Shown: in pieces, positions 36,401 through 48,982 of the stretch
Position numbering within the stretch: the first letter of the stretch is position 1
How the letters are laid out: each line of letters opens with the position of its first letter
Assembly (NCBI RefSeq): GCF_016859285.1
Contig: NC_053418.1
Location: 22,995,829 to 23,059,828 of the forward strand
DNA from: Xiphias gladius
Taxonomy: Eukaryota; Chordata; Actinopteri; Istiophoriformes; Xiphiidae
Length of the DNA stretch: 64,000 nucleotides
Direction: 5' to 3'
Translations under genes and position numbers: made by a program
Notes under the pieces: model-generated
Told to the model about the DNA's origin: nothing
Database searches by the model: none
The model's input: the letters and a program-made list of their open reading frames with translations, nothing else

Positions 36401-38153
36401 TTAGGCCCAGTATACATGGGTTTTTAAGGGAAGGGTGTGGTGATAGAATGCCTATTATTGACACGCCCATACTCTAGAAGACAATGACTCAGTCGCCCCA
36501 AAGACTACCCCCCATCTGCCACGCACGCTCCACCATCTGCATGGACATCATTAATCAAACAGACATTGAGTCACAGTAAGTATACAGACATTCGCTCTCA
36601 GCATCACATTTTTGAGAGCAGTTCAATAACATTTGTTATTCATGTTAGGCAAGTATCCTGCTGGCCTAACATTTGATCTCTCAATCTTTTATAGTCTTCT
36701 CCATCCACTTTCTCTGAAACAGGTAAAGTTTGATAGGGTCTTCAAGGTTGCTCTGTTTGTTACACTGTTTGCTTTCCAAAATAAAACCTTCAGCCAAGAA
36801 GAAATCTGACTATTGCATTAATAAAAAATAAAAAAAACAAAAACAAACTCTCTGTCATTTAGTGGTTATTCAATTTGAATTTGTTGTTTTGTTTTTGGTT
36901 CACGAATGAGATAAGAGTAGATAAGAAAACAAATCTAAATTTGTCATTTTTGGCCAAGTTCACTCCCTTCTACCCCATAAACCATCACCTGCAACTCAAG
37001 TCGACAGTGTTATATTACTGGTGCCTTTTGTTCTTTGTGCTCTGTTCCCATTTCATTATTTTCGTTTAAATTGCGTTAAATTGTGTTTCGTTTAAAGCTT
37101 TGAGAAAAGGCCAAAACATTCACTGGACGTTGTGGCTGTTTTACAGTGTTTTCACCAGATCGTGAAGCAAGTAAAGCTCACCGAGGAGAAGACATAAAAG
37201 GAAACTATAACAACATGCAAGCTGCACGACATACATTTAAAGAAAACCAGCGGATGACATAACATTGTTGACCCACAGCAGGCACAAGACTCATGAATTG
37301 GTGTTTTGATGCTACCGCTCAGGGTTGCTAGACACTTTTCAAATCAACACATAGTCCCTCCAAGATTGTATCATAATAAATAATCATTTTCTGATTATTA
37401 GGTTTTCTAAATTATAAATTCTGTTCCAATACACCCTGCTGCAACGGGCCAGGTGTCATGACACAGAAAACAATTTGTGTATTGTTTTTTTTGAAAGAAT
37501 CTCAACTTCAACTTCACAGTGACAACCACGCACATGCAGAAAATATGTAAACTTGTTAAGACTTTAGAAAGAGCAGCAGGTCAAGTGATGCATAGTGAAA
37601 GTTCACAAGCAGGCTGCAGTTGTAAGACTGGAAGATATATACAGAATACATACTTATACATTTCTTTTAACATCTTTAACTAGGCTCTCAGGAGCAGGTA
37701 AAACGCAGGACACTGAGTTAATCAAAAGCAAAATTGTCAGTGTGTTTGTGTACCTGTACAGGGGGCCATTCCACCCCACCCCCGCAGCCTTTCAAAAGCA
37801 ATATTCGCCACTGCACTTGTAAGACTCAATGCAACTGTGGCAATGTATTTTACTGAACGCCCAGTTATATTGATCTATTTCTCCACAGTCGACTACTGCA
37901 ACCAAACAAACGGAGCAGCATCACTGCGTTCGGCAGCCTCCTCTCGTGAACCGGGTAACGGTACCGTTAGCCTTGTTAGCTTCATCCCAGCTAGCTAGTT
38001 AGCTTGCACTTTACCAGTTGTCTTGACTTGACACTCGCCCGCATCTTGATTTCCGCTAACCAAAGCGAAAAGCTACTAAACAAGAGGCACATAGAGGACA
38101 ACAACACCGACACTACTGGGACAGTCAGTACACGACAGTGAATCTACACCTAC

Positions 38154-38260
38154 CTTCAACCCGCTATGCCCACCACAGACCTCAACAACCTTGGTTTCCC
38201 TTTAAAAACAGCGTTTTCTTAGCAGATGAGGCTAGCCGCATAAATAACTTCCGCTTGTGC
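38154..38260 (-). promoter_or_regulatory. tmem150a: Candidate tmem150a first non-coding exon and promoter
   Basis: On the minus strand a donor-like GTTGAAG|GTAGGTG ends at 38154 within a moderately CpG-containing region, upstream of the tmem150a coding start. An acceptor at 34723 could join it to the first coding exon. This is inferred from splice-site-like sequence only. Confidence 0.35.
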
Positions 38261-39864
38261 TTTTCAAAGCAATACATCAAGAGAGAGTCACTGTAAGACT
38301 GGCTTTTATGAAATTATAAATTACAAATTTCGGTTTGCTCCTACAAACTCATTCTTCTCATGGCACTCTTTTAATAGAAGTGTATAAATATAGACGACAC
38401 TCTGTGGTGCTAGCAAAACATTCATAAAAACGTGTTCACAAAAACAAAAGAGTAGATACCTTGGCAGAATACCAGTCACATGAGGTAGTCCCCCAGGCCA
38501 TAAAAGAGATACCTTTGCCATCGATGCTAGTAAGAATAAATCACCTCACATGTCAGTTTAATTTTTTTTTTCAACCGGTTCACTACGCATTCAGTGCGGC
38601 TTGGCTTGATCTTATCATATTTGAGAGGGAGACAAATGTGACGCTTTTATTTTCGCACCATCGCATACTCTCTGGTCTTATTTTTATGTAACTAACTTGA
38701 CGCAGCTTCCACTGTTGTCAGGCCCTGCTGTGCAACACTTCTGTGTCCGTGGCTCTTAGTGAGGATGAACAATGAGAAGTTTAAATGTGTTCGGTAATGT
38801 GCCTCCTGAAATATATGAGAGGAATGCGATTACACTGTCCATTTTAGAATAATGTTTAAAAAAAATAATGGTCCACAAAATGTTTGTAGGACTGAATATG
38901 TGGAATTTCAAATCTGGATTTCAAAATAATGTAACACACTTTTTAATAGAACATGCATCTCTGTATAATTATACAAAAACTCTTAAGAATACATGCGTTT
39001 TGTTTCCAAAATTTAGGAACGTTTTACTGTACCAAACAAAAGGCCAAGGTTAATAAAGTGTGGTGACACTGTACAGAAAACACCTTGCCGATACAACCAG
39101 GCAAATAAGTAACCCCACTACAGAGTGGGCAGGCAAACTCAGACAAACTCAGACATTATAAAAACTGTCCCAACACATAATCTATAATGCGGAGCAGTAC
39201 AAATCCTTATTTAACCCTGGAAATATTATTGTCTTCATCTTTTGACCAGTCAGCCATGAAACCGTGACAGTGAGCAGGACCATGAAAGTGAAGCAGCTAA
39301 ATGGAATTCAGTCAGGAATTTTTTTACATTTAAAAAAAAAAAATACAGATTTTAGTAGTAGTAATTCATTAATACATTTTTTTTATTTGCATGAATTTCC
39401 AGGGGTTTTAAACTAAACAATAAAGAGATCCATCTGTGGATTTCAAAGCAAGGTTGTTAATTTGTCATAGGCAGTTTTCATTGCAGAAAATGTTCACATG
39501 TCATATCAGCAAAAGCACTGGTGTAATGAATAAGATTAATTAGCTCTGATACACAGGAATCCAACCAATGGATAACAGCTGGCCAATCAGAGCGCAAGCT
39601 GCTACTCTGTGGCTTACATTTCATGTGATTTAACAGAAAGTAAATGAAAACTGAGATGGAATATGACAGGCAATTCAATGGAATAACAAAAAGCAAACTC
39701 TAAAAGCCCCTATAAAATTTGTTTTGTATTTCCAGTTTAAAATATACACTGTAAAGGTTGATTCATTGTTATTCCAGTGTCATTCTCCAGGCTCCATTGT
39801 TGCCAAACAAGAATAATAGATTTTTTATTTTGATTATGGCCAATTGAGTTTCACTGATAATCTA

Positions 39865-39945
39865 ATCCAGTGGTGGGCAACTGGCAGCCCTTGGGCCCTC
39901 CAATAAAAATATTTGGCCCCCTAACGAAAGTTGAAGTGTTTCCTT
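39865..39945. repeat. Fragment of an interspersed repeat, possibly hAT-derived
   Basis: The phrase 'cagtggtgggcaactggcagcccttgggcc' resembles the end of a widespread non-autonomous hAT-type element. Only this short part is recognisable. Confidence 0.3.
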
Positions 39946-40050
39946 TCAAGTTTGCATCAAATATTTTGCATTATTTTTCAGAAATCTTATGCAGGAAGCA
40001 ATGCAAATAGGAAATTGTCCTTGTAACAACAAATATAATCAGTGATTAGT

Positions 40051-40108
40051 TACTCAAACACTAATAGGTAGCAGTCTATTACTCAAACACTAATAGGTAG
40101 CAGTCTAA
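40051..40108. repeat. 29-bp direct tandem duplication
   Basis: Two adjacent 29-base units beginning 'tactcaaacactaataggt' differ only at the last base. Confidence 0.9.
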
Positions 40109-40268
40109 TAGACATGGTGTGTTGATAAAAAATGTTTCTGAGGCAAGGATAACAACAGTATTATCATTCAACCATAAATGAAGGTCACCATTTAATCACT
40201 GTGGATAACCTATCAATTACAGTTTAAGTCTGATAGTAAAACTCAAAGCATACACTTGTGTATATGAG

Positions 40269-40554
40269 TTAGAGCCGAAACGATTAGTCAACTAATTGAT
40301 TAGTCAGTTGACAGAAAATTTATCTGCATATACGCTATTTTGATAATCGAATATGGGATTAGAAATGTGAGCATTTGTCTCTGTTTTATATCACAGTTAA
40401 CTGAATATATTTGTGTTTTTGACACATTGGGCTGTGGGAAATTATAAAAGGCTTTTTTCACTGTTTTCTGAAATTGTGTGGACAAAACTATTATTTGATC
40501 GAGAAAATAACCAACAGCTTAATCTACAATGAAAATAATGGTTAGTTCTGGCCC
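40269..40554 (+). repeat. AT-rich interspersed repeat, fullest copy in the window
   Basis: Left end 'ttagagccgaaacgattagt' and right end 'ataatggttagttctggccc' are imperfect inverted repeats. The interior carries 'tagtcagttgacagaaaatttatc', 'tattttgataatcgaa', 'ctctgttttatatcac' and 'gatcgagaaaataaccaacagc'. The layout suggests a non-autonomous DNA transposon. Confidence 0.65.
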
Positions 40555-43500
40555 GATGAATAATTTTCTATAAAATAAGTTTTACAGTTTTTACAGTAAC
40601 ATTAGCTTTTATATCAGCTGGCATAAACACGTGAAAGTATTTTGTCAATAGAGCCTCCAGCTGCCATGAATTAGGATACATTTATTTGGCTTAGGCGGAA
40701 AAAGCTAAAATAAGTACAACACTGTATATCAGCAGGTGTAGCTGATCACTGCTAGCCAGTCCTGTGCTTCCACAGTTGTATCTCAGATCACAAGCCTTTT
40801 AAACCATTTTGCTGAGAACACTCCTAACTCTATTTAAATCACTCACTGTTTGCTCAGCAGTTGGTTTAGTTTCTCCGACTGCATAGCAAACACGGCATAT
40901 AGCACAATCTATAGGGACTTACTGCAAACTGGAATTAAACACTCAGCGCCGCCTCACCTGAGTCATATTTTTAACATTTCACAACCAATAGGCTCTAGTG
41001 TGGAGAAAGTTGAGTCATTTATGAGTTGTTCATCCAGGCTAAACAATATCTGTCTATCTTTGTAGTGTCCCAAAGTAAAAAGACAGAAACTGTTAATTGT
41101 GACAGGTTTAGATTGACTGTGATACCACCATCTGCTGGATTCATTTGTTCATTACAAAAGATAACTCCACTGATTTCATACAAACCGCTGTCATGACCCA
41201 CGTTTACCACACCTGAAAATGTAGCTGTGAACAGTTAACCCAATATTCAGATAAGCAAATCTTGCTGCTTCTCTTCAACGCTCTCACTGTAACAGTATCA
41301 AATATTTATACAGACAGTACTTGTAAGGTGAATCTTATTCACAATGGCACACGCTGTCAAACTAGGCAACTCCTGTACAGTCAGTACCGGTAGATTAATA
41401 CTGCAAGGGTGCAAATTACTCCTATCGCAAGCCTAATGTGTCAACAATTTTTCTTGGCATTCACGAAATTCAGATCTTCCCTGTTATACCTCATCGTACC
41501 TGTATGTGGTCAAAAAAGTGTACATTGGGACACAATTTTGAGTCTTTATGGTGTGTAAACTGTTGTGGCATTTGCACTTGCAATTTTGAAGATGCTGACA
41601 GGATTTTTCGGAAAATAAGTTTAGTTGAAAAAACGAAACAAAAGGATGCCCAGTGTCTCCTTATTTTGAGCAGACCCTGTATATGTGTAATCACATCAGC
41701 AAAGTTCAGGTTAAACGCAAGCATTTATTGTTACAGAACATTCTATCTTTAGCTGTAAATAATAGAGAATGTATATGACAGGAGGCTTTATAAACCTGCA
41801 GGCGGGATTAAAACCCTCTTTCTTGCTTTACTAAGCAGCTTTGAACGGAATCTACCAAATTTGATCCGTAGATCTTGCGGACCATAAGTGCTGACAGGAA
41901 ACCGTAGACCTTGACAGCAGATGATATTAATCCTAGTGAATTGCAAGTATGGCGATATATATTTCTGCTTGCTTTACTAATACTGCTTCCTGGGCTATTA
42001 CTGGATTTATAAGGGGAAAAAAATGTTGACTAAAAATGTAAATGACTTCTTTCTCCTCCTTCTCCTGCAAATAAGAACTGAAGTAAGACTTATATGAGCC
42101 CACTGAAGTGCAGGGGTGGCTGCCATTGTGTAGTACATGGAAAGCAGCAAGAGGCATGAAAGCCAAGGCCGCCTGCTGCCACAGACAGAATTGAATGCCA
42201 TATTAAATGGCAACAAGAAGCAATTACAGGAATTTCCCCTAAATTTCCAAGATGTTCTTGACTCAGTTGCTTTTTTATCTTCTGTGATATCCTCATTGAA
42301 ATATCTATTTATGACACATTAAAATTTAATGTAACATTAGCACAAGTAGAGTAGTAAGAGGCATAAAGACAGCAAACTTACCCAGTTATGTCACACAACC
42401 AGTCACACCAGACCAAATAAGGCTATAGCAGCAGAACCCCTCAGAGTACTGAATTGAGTAAAGGTGCATTTCATTGTTTAGGAATTCTGCTTGTGTATTC
42501 TAAGAGGAAGCTTGTGTTATTTCCTCTTTTGAAAAGTTACATAGTCTCCTCATGGAGTGTGTCAGATGAGTAGACATGGAGCTTTTCAAATCCTGTGTAT
42601 CATACAGTATATCATATCATGCATCATAAGTATTAACATTTCCATTTTTCATCGTGGCCTCTTCTTTCTAGTGTGACCCTGTGGTTTGCATGACAAATCC
42701 AGATCACTTTGTGTTCTTTTGACACGCTACACTAACAAGACTATCTTAAATCTGGTAGCTCTATTTAAATGCCAGTGCTTTAACAAACTAAATCCTTAAT
42801 TGTTTTAACTAGTCAGCAGTGGTTGGGGTCAGGAAAGTAAATAAAGGTTAATATAATGCACGGTCCATCATGTCATCCGCCAGTGGCCATGCAGTCATCT
42901 CTGGTCAGCTGTTAATCAGCAGGACAATAATCTGATATCCAATGAGAGGATTCAACTGCAAATAATATTATGTTAGATACTGGACTTCTTTTGTGTAGAT
43001 ATACCAACTGGTTTAATCACTACTATCTGTTAGTTAAGGTAACGTGTCATAATATGTCACAGCCTTACAGCAGATGCCTCTCTGGGTACACTATAATAAC
43101 AAAAGATTATTTCCTTGACTCACTTCATGTCTGAAGAATCCTGCACCCCCCCAATCAGGAAGTAGGCTAATGCTTAAAGCCTTTATCCTCTTTTATGTAG
43201 CCACCAGCCTTTCTTTGTTCCCCTTCAGTCCAGGAATCTTAAACCAGTGCAGAATAACAGCCCACAGAAACAATTTAGAGTCAATTCTTAAAAAAGAATT
43301 TTACAATTTTGTAAAAATTTTACAAAAATAAAAATCTGAAAAGTATTTTGTAATAAATCTTGGAAAAAAAATTATCACAAAGTGTTGTAGTTTTCCCACA
43401 ACCAACATGAAAGTAATGAAAGACATGCAGTGGTATTTTCCAATAATAGCCTTCCAATATGACTTCCTTGAGTAATCTGTAGGGATTTCAAAAAGATTAA

Positions 43501-43887
43501 TGCATGACACATTTCCTATGCACTCAGAAATTAATGTATTGAAAAAAGCAGTTATTGTTGCTTATACTTTCTTTAAAACATTCAAATCAGATGTAAGCAC
43601 TATAAGTTAATATCATAAAATATGTATAACCCAAAAGTGAGTGAGTTCCATGGAGCAATTTGTTGGGATATGCCACACAGCCAACGTCATGTCAGCCAGG
43701 CAGCTCAGCAGGGGATAATGGTATTTAGACGTCCTGTAAGCACGCGGATCCTCTCTGTCAGCAACATTAATGGGGCCATGAGGCGTCCTGCTCCTTTCTT
43801 CCATGCTTAGGTAAAGGGGGTATTAGACAGCAGTAATGTTGGCTGGTCTGTGCGCTCTGTCTGCCGTGTAGTCTGGGGGGGATCGAC

Positions 43888-46800
43888 ATGGGGAGCACCA
43901 GCAAGGTGGTCCACTGGTGGAACAGGAGACAGAGTCTCTTCCCCAACTACAAAGTAACAGATTCAGACATTAATCGAAGACCCTCTGAGATCGTTTACCC
44001 ACTAGCCAAGGAAACCCTCGTGAAGACATGGAACTCCATGCAGGAGCTGAGCAGAGACATCTACGACATTTATGCTGAGTATGAGGATGAAGATGATGAC
44101 AATGCTCCGTACAGCTTCTCCAAGCAGATTTCACCCTCCAAGAGGAACTACATGATCAACATCAATGTAGGGGGGAAGCCCTATCAGATAGCCTACAAGA
44201 TGGCTGCCAAGTACCCCAAGACCAGAATAGGACGACTGGCCACTTACACTGACCACAACATGAAGCTGGACCTGTGCGATGACTACACTGTGACCAACAA
44301 TGAGTACTTCTTTGACAGGGACCCAGATGTCTTCCACAGCATCTTCAACTTCTACAGGACTGGTGTGCTGTGGATTAAAGACGAGTTGTGTCCCCGCAAC
44401 TTCCTGGAGGAAATCAACTACTGGGGTGTGAGGATCAAGAACACCCACCGCTGCTGCCGCATCTCCTTCGAGGAGAGGCAGGACGAGCTGAACGAGCAGC
44501 TGAAGATCCAGAGGGAGCTGGAGGCCGAGGTGGAGATCGAGGAGAATGAGGAGCTCTTTCAGGACATGTTCATGGGCCAGAGGCGGCGAGCTATCTGGAA
44601 CCTGATGGAGAAGCCGTTTTCGTCTATTAAGGCCAAATTGATGGCTGTGGCCTCCAGTCTGTTTGTCCTGGTCTCCCTGGTGGCCATGACTCTCAACACA
44701 GTGCAGGAGATGCAATACAGAACTCCCACAGGTCAGCTCAGTGGTAAGACATACTGGGAATACGTGGAGTCCATGTGCATCGCCTTCTTCACCATGGAGT
44801 ACCTGCTCCGTCTGGTGTCCACTCCTGACCTCACGGCCTTCAGCAGGAGTGTGCTCAACACCGTGGACCTGATCGCCATCCTGCCTCAGTATCTGCAGGC
44901 CATCCTAGAGTTCTTTGACAAACAGGAAAACTACATGAAGCACGAGGCCGACATGCAGGCGGTGGGGCAGGTGGGAAAGCTGGGGCAAGTGTTGAGGATC
45001 ATGAGACTGATGCGAATCTTCCGTATCTTGAAGCTGGCGCGACACTCCACGGGTCTGCGGGCGTTTGGCTTCACTCTGCGTCAGTGCTACCAGCAAGTGG
45101 GCTGCCTCTTCCTCTTCATTGCCATGGGCATTTTCAGCTTCTCTGCCATGGTTTACACTGTGGAGCATGACATGCCACACACAAACTTCACCAGCATTCC
45201 TCATGCATGGTGGTGGGCAGCTGTAAGTACATCTTTGTAAAATGTAATAGTGTAAAAGACCAGGAGAATAAGAATCTAATGTGACAACACAGAGAGAAGA
45301 TACATGCTAAAAAAAAAATAGAATAAAAAGAATACGATATATGAAAAACATACAGGTCATACAATTAGAAATGTTGTATAGATCCCTTACCTAAGTGACA
45401 AACCAAAGTAACCTATTTAAGTAAGTATAATGAAGTGCCCTGTCCTGTAATTAGTTTAATGCTGATATAGTCCCTGAATGGTGTTAACTGTGTAATGTTA
45501 TTAGATTACACTCCAGGACTACCTGGTTTACAAAACACAATACGGTCAACTCTACTCCAGGATGTGTCACGTCCTGCTTTGGCATGTGTGACCTGTGTGG
45601 TCAGTAGGAAGATTCAAACTACAGAGTATATATTTATACTGTATTGTATATTAACTGATTTATTCTTGGCACCTGGTCAGTTTTACAGGGTGGAATAATG
45701 TTAATAGTTGTACCTGTACTTAAGGTCTTTATTTGAATTAGACTGCTAACACGAACCTTGGATTCACTGAGTCTGTTGCCATGAAAAAAACCCGTTAACA
45801 GATCATTCCCCTCCCTCTTTGACCGAGTGGTAGACTCTTACCTCTAATCCTGGGGAAGGAAATAATAATCCTTGTAATCATAGTAATGGTTGTAGTAACA
45901 GTTACTTTAAGCACTACTTACTGCTCCTGACTCCTGCTGTATTCATATGAACTGAAGCACAAGAATTGTGTACCGTCTTTGCGTCACCGGAGCGTCCACC
46001 TCTGGGTCAGTTTTGCTGCAGTCTGTTGGCAGGAAACCTCAAAAATCTATGAATGTCCACGTGGGTGTGACAGTGGGCATAATTTCTCACTAAAAGGCAG
46101 ATACAGTAGAGCCAGACTGTCTGCCTATCAACAGGAAGAAGAAGCAGGAAACCTGAGTGGGAAACGTCACTGACCTACCACTTCTTCTAGAGACTTTAGG
46201 GCAAAGCTAATGACCACACAATGGTGACTGTCTATACAGTGCTGCTACAAACTGCTAAAACTGTGATGTGTCTAGAATTTTAACAGGCGTATCTCATGGA
46301 GTTTAAGGTGCAGTCAAGAAAAGATGCAGGAGACGTATGTGCTTCTCCTGATGTGAAACTTTGTTGGTAATAGAGGGTACCGGAAAAAATTGTTCTGCAA
46401 TTTAATACTTTTGGTGGACGTGTGGGTCCTAATGAGTGCGATGTAATTATTCGAGCATAAAATCAACCATCAACTTATGGTTTGATTTTGTTGTCTAACA
46501 GTTGGTTTTGCTTGTGACCATAAGTGGTCATTTTTTATTTTTATTACTTTGACTATCAACAGTTTAAGGAAACCTAAACAATTTCTTTCCCCAGTTGGCA
46601 GCAGTAAATCCAATATGATGCAAACCGTTATAATCAGCGAACTTTACGAGGTTTTTCAGACTCTGCATACCCTGGTTGAATGGGTGTATGTTTTTTCCTG
46701 TGTTAATTGTTTTTTACGGTGCAGAGGGGCTCCAGACTTATGATTGGTTGATACTTTCACTGTTGCAGTGTGGTCTGGTCATACTTTGTTTCTGCTTTAA

Positions 46801-47216
46801 CTTTTTATACTTATACTTTTTATATAATTACCTGTGTTACTGGATTAGGCATACAATTACTGTGGCTGTCCTTGTGGTCGTAACATATTCACAAGTTTCG
46901 CAGTTTGATTCCAGTCCCCCTACTGACTGCTCTCCTCACTCCTCCGTAGGTCAGCATCTCCACCGTGGGCTACGGAGACGTCTACCCAGAGACCATACTG
47001 GGTCGTCTTTTCGCTTTCATCTGCATCGCTTTTGGAATTATCCTGAACGGCCTGCCCATATCCATCCTCTTCAACAAGTTCTCAGACTATTACTCTAAAC
47101 TCAAGTCCAATCAGTACACAGCCTCCCTGAAGAAACGAGGGAAGGTCAGATTTGCCAAGAGGACAGTGAAAAAGCTCAGCCACTGCTTTGGAAACCGCCA
47201 TTGTCAAGCACACTGA
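43888..47216 (+). CDS. kcnv2: Voltage-gated potassium channel modifier subunit Kv8.2
   Basis: An electrically silent Kv subunit that co-assembles with Kv2 channels in photoreceptor inner segments. Human loss causes cone dystrophy with supernormal rod response. Two coding exons, 43888-45222 and 46950-47216, are split in phase 0 inside the pore loop and give 533 residues. A tetramerisation (T1) domain lies at about residues 91-190 with FFDRDP and the CCRI cysteine motif. S1 is about 249-270, S2 294-310 and S3 322-340. S4 is 366-385 with repeated arginines ([14 protein letters not shown]). S5 is 400-423, the filter TVGYGD is 450-455, and S6 is 465-487. S6 reads LNGLPISIL, with one proline instead of the Kv1-4 PxP hinge, as in silent subunits. 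[12 protein letters not shown]-like and [15 protein letters not shown] blocks fit KCNV2 best. Teleosts may have two kcnv2 copies; which one this is cannot be told. Confidence 0.95.
45223..46949 (+). other. kcnv2 intron
   Basis: A single 1.7-kb intron with donor GTAAGTAC and acceptor CCTCCGTAG, placed between the pore-helix tryptophans and the selectivity filter. No repeat or other gene was recognised inside. Confidence 0.85.
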
Positions 47217-48419
47217 TTTCTTATGTAATTTTTCATTTAAAAAATATCTTGACTGTAAAACTGTGCAAAAAATTTGTATTTTATGGAGACAAATACATGT
47301 AACATGGACAAAAGATGAGGGTTCAATCCCCTGTGGTGGCACGTCTGGCCACGCATTCCAGTAAATTGGCAGCATTTGTGGTTGGGAAGCCAGTGAGGGA
47401 TCACAAAGGCACATGTCTATCTACTTCCTCTCCAAGCCAGATTGCAATGCCAAATGGGGAGAACAAGTGGGCTAAAAATAAGCAGTAAGACTGACTGATC
47501 TCTTAAAATATTTACTTTTCTATTTGGAAAATAATATTCAGTTAGAGTACAGTCTTGTTATTAACACATCTTATCTTGTGTTATCACCATAGCAGCTCTC
47601 ATGGCTTAGAGGTTTTTGCTGATCTGCAACATAACTCCATACCGCACTGATTTAGGAAGTTGTAGTTTTCAGAGACAGCTTAACCAGGTACAAATAAAGA
47701 TATCCGCAACAAATATTAGTTCCCTTCTAAATGCAACTGTGATGTTTTAAATACCGTGTGCAGGGGCTTGCAAATTGTACTAAACCTTGAAACACTGGCA
47801 CTGCTTTTCATTGGTTTGCAGTGTTCGGCAGTTTTGCCTACAAAGTATGCAGTATGATTTACTTGCAATGCATGTAGGTATCAAATAATGCAGTCTGATA
47901 CTCTGCTGTCAATAAACACTGTACTGCTCACCAAACTATTCTCCTCACTGACTAGAATACTACCAGCTTCCTGAGAACTGTCAGGCACAGACCTGTCCAC
48001 CTGCATGCATCTCTAGGGGCCTCTTCTGGATGACCTTTGCCAGTGCAAAAATCCTTTTTCATCGGTGTGTAATGAGGTGCTCCATTTTTAGTTTACCAAT
48101 GACTATTGGTGCTACAATAGAGAAAAACAACATACTATAGAGAAATTCACAGCTCATTCAACACATCTGTGACACAGTTTAACTAAAAACTGAACATGGA
48201 AATCTCTATAAAGGTAAGAATTATAGATGTTATATCGGTTTATATTCTATTAAGTTAGGCATATTTCCTGAACTGGACACTCAGAGTAGGACAATTGAGG
48301 TGAGAAAGAGTCCATAATAGAACTTTGTATTTATCGGGTTTGTAGAGATATGCGGAGATATCATGGAAGATTGCCAGAGGTCTCCTGTCGAACCATGGTG
48401 ATTTTAGTAGTGAAATGTG
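47217..48419. other. kcnv2-atp5me intergenic region
   Basis: AT-rich and non-coding. A possible SINE remnant lies at about 47300-47430 ('gagggttcaatcccctgtggtggc' resembles a tRNA-like B-box neighbourhood), but this is weak. No clear poly(A) signal for kcnv2 was singled out. Confidence 0.4.
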
Positions 48420-48420
48420 A

Positions 48421-48560
48421 AATATGGACCCAATGTTATGTTTGAATTCAGCAGACGGAGAGCAATTAATAAAGGGATGCTTTCTTTATGATGTAAAGAA
48501 AGCATACGACATGGTATGGAAGGGGATAGTGAAGGTTCTAATAAGATGATGACTTGTTTT
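48421..48560 (+). pseudogene. Degraded non-LTR retrotransposon reverse-transcriptase fragment
   Basis: One frame reads MDPMLCLNSADGEQLIKG followed by FLYDVKKAYDMVWKG and a stop. The 'FxDxxKAYDxxWK' block is the first catalytic-Asp region of non-LTR reverse transcriptases (jockey-like elements annotated in fish). About 45 codons survive, so this is an old, immobile remnant. Confidence 0.6.
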
Positions 48561-48982
48561 GAATGGGAGACCTATGCAACTAAAAATTTGATCATGCATT
48601 TTATATAGGTATGTTTACAGTCTATATATTAATAACGAGGAAAAAAGTGCATTTATAAATAAATCACTGATATGGTATGATCTTTATTTGAAGGTGTTTT
48701 GTGGCAAAGAGAGAATTACAATTATTTATTATCACTATTTATTTAATTTTATTTTCTATAGTTACAATGACAAATGCCTTAAACAAACTTAAACTTCGAA
48801 AAGAACACAACTGACATCCACTTTCCACCGAAAGGGACAATTTATTCCAGAAGATGGCAGTACTTAAAACAACGTCAATATTAGCTACAGTAACGCGTCA
48901 ACGAAGAAGACGTATCTTCTCCCGTAGCTCTCTGCTTTGCTAAAGTGACCTCTGCTGCTAGCAGTTAGCCTCTCCTGGAACA

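Larger units (their letters stand above)
38261..43887. other. Intergenic region upstream of kcnv2
   Basis: AT-rich, with no coding gene recognised on either strand. It holds a 29-bp tandem duplication (40051-40108), one copy of the AT-rich repeat family (40269-40554) and a hAT-like fragment near 39870. The kcnv2 promoter should lie in the right part, but no TATA box or clear binding-site cluster could be assigned. Confidence 0.6.

Noticed and set aside
44131-45204. Minus-strand ORFs opposite kcnv2 exon 1
   Set aside because: Antisense shadows rich in His/Leu/Gln with no resemblance to a known protein.
47300-47430. Possible tRNA gene or SINE head
   Set aside because: 'gggttcaatcccc' resembles a tRNA T-arm, but no complete cloverleaf, A box or 3' tail could be traced, so it was mentioned only as a weak SINE remnant.
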